NCBI GenBank assembly: GCA_040882465.1
Contig: JBBEBG010000028.1
Location: forward strand, 26,871 to 90,870
Length of the DNA: 64,000 nt
Direction of reading: 5' to 3'
Source: Gemmatimonadota bacterium
GTDB taxonomy: Bacteria; Gemmatimonadota; Gemmatimonadetes; Longimicrobiales; Gaopeijiaceae
Both the position numbers and the translations under genes were made by a program. Below, piece after piece: positions 61,154-64,000 of this stretch (within the stretch, counting starts at the first letter, position 1; every line of letters begins with the position of its first letter). The notes under the pieces are model-generated. The model saw only the letters and a program-made list of their open reading frames with translations. It was not told the DNA's origin and did no database searches.

Positions 61154-61540
61154 CTACCAGATCGCATCGACTCCGTAGTCGGGGAAGACCGGATCCCGCG
61201 TCAGGATGGGAAGATCCTCCATCCGACTCTGCGCGATGAGGATCCGGTCGAAGGGATCGCGGTGCGGACCCGGAAGAGATCCGGCGAGCAGGGCATGACC
61301 GAGGGAGATGGGAAGGACCTCGATCCGATCCTTCCGAAGGCTCGCCGGGAGAGTCTGCGGATCCCAGTCTTGGAACCGGAGCTTCCCGAGCCGATGCTTC
61401 GTCGTGATCTCCCACCCGGAGGCGCTGCTCACCAAGATCACATTCTCGGGATCCCGAATCCGCTCCCGGGCGAGGGCCGAAAGTCGAGGATCGTCCGTGA
61501 CCCACCAGAGGAGCGCATGCGTATCGAGGAGGAAGGTCAC
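61154..61540 (-). CDS. PIN-domain toxin (VapC family)
   Basis: A 128-residue PIN ribonuclease toxin. Acidic residues of the active site are in FLLDTHALLWW, SGWEITTK, HRDPFDRILIAQ and ILTRDPVF. The GTG start overlaps the stop of the antitoxin gene (GTGA), so translation is coupled. The DTHALLWW and DPFDR text is typical of toxins paired with Phd/YefM-type antitoxins. The targets are probably tRNAs or rRNA in this family; not shown here. Confidence 0.93.
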   Translation of the reverse strand: MTFLLDTHALLWWVTDDPRLSALARERIRDPENVILVSSASGWEITTKHRLGKLRFQDWDPQTLPASLRKDRIEVLPISLGHALLAGSLPGPHRDPFDRILIAQSRMEDLPILTRDPVFPDYGVDAIW

Positions 61541-61791
61541 CCCTCTTCCTCCCACACCCGCAGTTCCTCTTCCGGGAGGGCTTCGAAGAAATCCTCCGTC
61601 ATGATGATGCGACCCCCGAGTCGGCCGGCGACGCGCTCCCCTCCCGCTTCGAGCGGAACCAGCTTCGCGTAGGGCTTGCCCGCCTTGGCGAGGATGATCT
61701 CCTCTCCCAGATGGACGCGTTCCAGGAGGCGGGAGAGGTGGGTCTTCGCCTCGTGGACATTCACCATGGCTTCCTTATCGATCTTCATCAT
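61537..61791 (-). CDS. Phd/YefM-type antitoxin
   Basis: An 84-residue antitoxin with VNVHEAKTHLSRLLERVHLGEEIILAKAGKPYAKLVPLE as the DNA-binding core (key text NVHEAKTHLS...GEEIILAKAGKP) and a C-terminal acidic helix (EDFFEALPEEELRVWEEE) that should cover the toxin. GGAG lies seven bases before ATG 61791. The palindrome at 61834-61858 upstream is its likely operator. Confidence 0.93.
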   Translation of the reverse strand: MMKIDKEAMVNVHEAKTHLSRLLERVHLGEEIILAKAGKPYAKLVPLEAGGERVAGRLGGRIIMTEDFFEALPEEELRVWEEEG

Positions 61792-61833
61792 CCGTGCTCT
61801 CCCCGGAGAGGGTCGTAAGCTGGTACCTCCATG

Positions 61834-61858
61834 ACTTAGTCAATGGACCAAACTAAGT
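61834..61858. promoter_or_regulatory. Palindromic operator of the PIN/Phd pair
   Basis: Perfect 7-bp arms ACTTAGT and ACTAAGT separated by 11 bases, 43 bases upstream of the antitoxin start, in an A/T-rich patch. On the minus strand TTGACT overlaps it as a possible -35. This fits autorepression by Phd-type antitoxins. Confidence 0.5.
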
Positions 61859-62546
61859 TATAAAGCGAGGGCGGGCAAGCTTTGGAGCAGGGATGCCCGA
61901 CGCGGTCGTCCGAATGTGGGTGTGGAGCGGGAGCCTAGACGACTGGCCGATCCAGCCATGTCCCCGGACGCTTGATGCCGCTGGGTTGCAGGATGCCCGC
62001 CCCCGTCCCGCCCGCTTCCCGCGCCACGCGCCAGTGGGCCCCGGCCGTCGTCACGCCGGAGTATCGTACCGCGGGCAACGTCTATCGCTCACGGCGCCCG
62101 ATCGCCACTCCGCTCTACTCTACTCTACTCCGTGGTCCAGCATCACCTTATAGCTGTACCGGAGTTATCCGCGGCCCTGCGAGGAGAGTCCCTCGACGCA
62201 ACTCCCCGCAGAGGATTGTGGATAGCTCCGCCGAGCCGCAGGGTCGGCGGAAAGCAGACACGCACCGCTTCCGCTACGGACGAGTATCACCTTCGCGAAG
62301 ATAAATCTCTCCAGAGTTCCCGAGCGGAAGCGGTGCACTTCGGTCCCCAACGAACGCTCCAGTTGACGACCGGTCGAGAGGTCACGCCTATAAGCTTTTC
62401 GCCGGGCCGAAGCCGTGCGTGTAGCCACCCAAATCTTGTTCACCCCAGGGATAAGGAAGCAGCGACCGTGACCGCCACCATCCGCCATGTGCGACCACCC
62501 CTAGCCGCGTGCAGAGAGGACGCTCCGTAACGAGGACGGCCGTACG
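61859..62546. other. Gene-free stretch
   Basis: About 690 bases without a supported gene. It contains a short CTCTA microsatellite (three units near 62113). No family text was found in any of the six frames, and the open frames here have no coding bias. Confidence 0.4.
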
Positions 62547-62834
62547 GTGACCGACAGCCCGTCCTGTGAGACGAAGGAGGCCGTCACGGGCATCTGCGTG
62601 ATCGTCGGTGCGGCCTTCAACTGGCGGAACAGCCGGGTCGGCTTTTGGCTCAACGCATCGGTTCTCGGGGCAGTCGAGGTGGGCGTGGTCGCCTTCATGT
62701 TGGCACCGGGATACATGCGATGGTCGGACGGCGGGATCGGACTCGGGCTCTTTGTCCTGGCCCTGGTCTTTTCGACGATCGGCTTCTGGAAGGGACCGAG
62801 GCCCATGCGCGTGCCGCTGGTCGGGGCGCGGTAG
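62547..62834 (+). CDS. Small membrane protein
   Basis: A 95-residue product with two hydrophobic helices (GFWLNASVLGAVEVGVVAFMLA and IGLGLFVLALVFSTIGFW) and an N-terminal CVIVGAAFNW. It begins with GTG without a clear ribosome-binding site. The pattern recalls small DUF-type membrane proteins in island regions. No function assigned. Confidence 0.55.
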   Translation: MTDSPSCETKEAVTGICVIVGAAFNWRNSRVGFWLNASVLGAVEVGVVAFMLAPGYMRWSDGGIGLGLFVLALVFSTIGFWKGPRPMRVPLVGAR

Positions 62835-63188
62835 GAGGAAGTCCAAAGGGAAGGCCCGCTCGGTCCTAGGAGGCCGGACGGGCGGTCTCCCGATCCGCGT
62901 GAGGCACCACCGAGCAAATTCGGAATCGCCGGCCGCGCGGGCATCATCCTACCCCAACTCCTGCTGATCAGCGAACTCGCCGGTCCGCAGGCGACCACTT
63001 CCCATGGCTGCCGTTCCGCCAGCAGATCGCCGGCCCCTCATCGGAGCCCCAAGCGCTTTAGCCGCGTCCGCCGGCGAGCGAGAAGGATAAGCCGGGGGAG
63101 ATCATCAAGGCCCGTTGCTTCCAGAAGCCTCGATACCAGGGAAACAGGTACCCCGACGAGAACTCGAAGGCGAACGAGCCGCTTCTCA

Positions 63189-63206
63189 AGAGGCGCCGCC
63201 CGGATT
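63189..63206. repeat. Extra copy of the tRNA-Cys 3' end
   Basis: AGAGGCGCCGCCCGGATT, identical to the 3' end of tRNA-Cys at 63371-63388, followed by AGCTGCGC as in R2b. The stretch 62835-63276 otherwise shows only a short frame ending KARCFQKPRYQGNRYPDE, which runs into this repeat and may be a gene remnant. Confidence 0.6.
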
Positions 63207-63276
63207 AGCTGCGCACGCTTCGCGTGCTCGCTGGTCTCGCGGATGGGAACCAACCGACAAAAAAAGGAGCCCTTTC

Positions 63277-63388
63277 CCCCGCTCGGCTCGAACCTTCGGG
63301 TCTCATCCGGGCGTCAGCACCCTTCCATGAAAAGATGGCGGCGCCCCGGTTGGGGCGCCGCCGCCTTCATAGAGGCGCCGCCCGGATT
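63277..63388. repeat. Repeat R3: native tRNA-Cys 3' flank
   Basis: The right-hand member of the 112-bp direct repeat whose other copy is R2a at 47291-47402. It contains the tRNA terminator and the 3' 18 bases of tRNA-Cys. With R2a it brackets the 16-kb island. Confidence 0.8.
63328..63362 (-). terminator. Terminator of the tRNA-Cys transcript
   Basis: Perfect 11-bp stem GGCGGCGCCCC/GGGGCGCCGCC with a 4-base loop; on the minus strand it is followed by ATCTTTT. It lies 11 bases downstream of the tRNA 3' end. R2a contains a copy with one mismatch in the stem. Confidence 0.85.
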
Positions 63389-63443
63389 CGAACCGGGGAT
63401 AGAGGATTTGCAGTCCTCCGCCTTACCACTTGGCCACGGCGCC
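63373..63443 (-). tRNA. tRNA-Cys (anticodon GCA)
   Basis: 71-base gene, cloverleaf readable by eye: acceptor GGCGCCG/CGGCGCC, D-arm GCCAAGTGGTAAGGC, anticodon arm GAGGACTGCAAATCCTC with GCA, and T-arm CCCCGGTTCGAATCCGGG. The discriminator is T and CCA is not encoded. All arms pair. Fragments of this gene recur at 44.3, 47.4 and 47.55 kb. Confidence 0.95.
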
Positions 63444-63498
63444 TGAAAAGGAAAAGGGAGGCTCCTCGCTGCCGCGTCGAGCCTCCCCATCCTTGGAG

Positions 63499-63540
63499 AG
63501 CGGGAAACCGGACTCGAACCGGCGACCCCCACCTTGGCAA
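63499..63540 (-). pseudogene. tRNA-Gly 3' half (broken at the anticodon loop)
   Basis: On the minus strand it reads TTGCCAAGGTGGGGGTCGCC, then GGTTCGAGTCCGGTTTCCCGC and the discriminator, i.e. the GCC anticodon loop, variable loop, T-arm and acceptor 3' strand of tRNA-Gly. Upstream (higher coordinates) neither the matching anticodon stem CCACC nor a D-arm nor the 5' acceptor GCGGGAA is found. It precedes tRNA-Cys by 55 bases in the same direction, as in gly-cys tRNA operons. Confidence 0.75.
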
Positions 63541-63716
63541 GCGAGCGCGTCACCCCTTCCGAACGGCAAAATTCGCACAGTTGAGCCAATCGGGCAACCG
63601 CTCTTGCCGGGTCAGAACCCCCCTTTTGCCGACTTTTGCCGGGTCTCGGGACACATTCGGGACACAGCCGGTCAACGAGGATCGGCGCCCATTTCTCGCA
63701 ATGCCTGGGTCTCCCG

Positions 63717-64000
63717 TTAGGCCCCGGCCCGAATGTCATTCTTCGCGACCCGAAACCACTTCCTGCACCCCTGACAGTGAAACGCCACCTTTCCGGATGG
63801 GATCAGAGCGCCAACCCACACGATCAGGGCCATGATGAAGAGGATGGGAGCGATCACCCACCCGATGATCGGGATCCACATCATGCAGCTTCCGCCGACG
63901 AAGAGGGAAAGGCCCATCACCCCGGGGCCCATGCGATTCGTGCTCGCGCTCCCACAATGCGGGCACGGCTGCCACTCCAGAGACTTGGTGCGCCCCGGCG
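63717..64000 (-). CDS. LITAF-like zinc-ribbon membrane protein (5' end outside window)
   Basis: At least 94 residues; the frame is open to the right edge. WQPCPHCGS supplies a CxxC knuckle, two hydrophobic stretches follow (MGLSLFVGGSC, then WIPIIGWVIAPILFIMALIVWV), and FHCQGCRKWF supplies a second knuckle of the HxCxxC kind. The order knuckle - hydrophobic region - HxCxxC is that of LITAF-like zinc ribbons, which attach to membranes. An internal ATG at 63932 would lose the first knuckle, so I take the gene to start beyond the window. It lies on the far side of the broken tRNA-Gly and may belong to the next element. Confidence 0.65.
   Translation of the reverse strand, partial: PGRTKSLEWQPCPHCGSASTNRMGPGVMGLSLFVGGSCMMWIPIIGWVIAPILFIMALIVWVGALIPSGKVAFHCQGCRKWFRVAKNDIRAGA

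Noticed and set aside
63314..63739. A 141-codon minus-strand frame
   Set aside because: Its conserved-looking parts (KVGVAGSSPVSRS, SGKAEDCKSSIPGSNPG) are translations of the tRNA-Gly and tRNA-Cys sequences, not a protein.

Overview
The window looks like chromosome of a high-GC, didermic bacterium, most likely a member of Gemmatimonadota or a close relative. This rests on the strong preference for C or G at third codon positions, the many Sec signal peptides and lipoboxes, and the protein families present: DUF5916, CHRD, ADOP-type permeases next to PadR, carboxypeptidase-regulatory/plug proteins and several beta-propeller lipoproteins. It is an inference from gene content; no rRNA gene is present to confirm it.

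From 1 to about 36 kb the layout is ordinary and dense. It holds prfC (partial), an outer-membrane-like protein with a GGDEF-REC-HD-GYP fusion, a YbbA/YbbP ABC exporter divergent from its GDSL esterase, an SRPBCC protein, rho, a secreted protein with a long SAPAPSAR tandem repeat, a cupredoxin and an acyl-CoA ligase. Then come beta-propeller lipoproteins, a copC-copD-cytochrome c operon, an exported SDR oxidoreductase, TerB, a DUF5916 protein, a SAM methyltransferase, alanine dehydrogenase, a PP2C phosphatase, a glycoamylase-like protein and a GNAT/nitrilase fusion whose nitrilase active site appears lost. Two amidohydrolases follow.

From about 38 to 44 kb the content becomes accessory: a small GGDEF protein, a carboxypeptidase-regulatory/plug protein, an excisionase-like helix-turn-helix protein, a PadR-ADOP pair and a CHRD lipoprotein.

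From 44.3 kb to the right edge the window is a mosaic of genomic islands tied to tRNA genes. An intact tRNA-Cys sits at 63.4 kb. Its 3' flank, including terminator and acceptor end, recurs as a 112-bp direct repeat at 47.3 kb (100 of 112 bases identical by eye). A 27-bp T-loop-to-anticodon fragment lies at 47.55 kb, and related copies lie at 44.3 kb. These repeats delimit a small cassette (Fic protein, HigBA toxin-antitoxin, a DNA-methyltransferase remnant) and a 16-kb island. The larger island carries a run of unfamiliar exported proteins, an inverted pair of DUF3592 genes (one decayed), a repeat lipoprotein and a multidomain secreted papain-fold peptidase. It also holds a deleted IS5 element, a peroxiredoxin remnant and a PIN/Phd toxin-antitoxin pair. 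Immediately upstream of tRNA-Cys lies only the 3' half of a tRNA-Gly, broken at the anticodon loop, which suggests that a further element continues to the right of the window. No integrase gene was seen inside the window.
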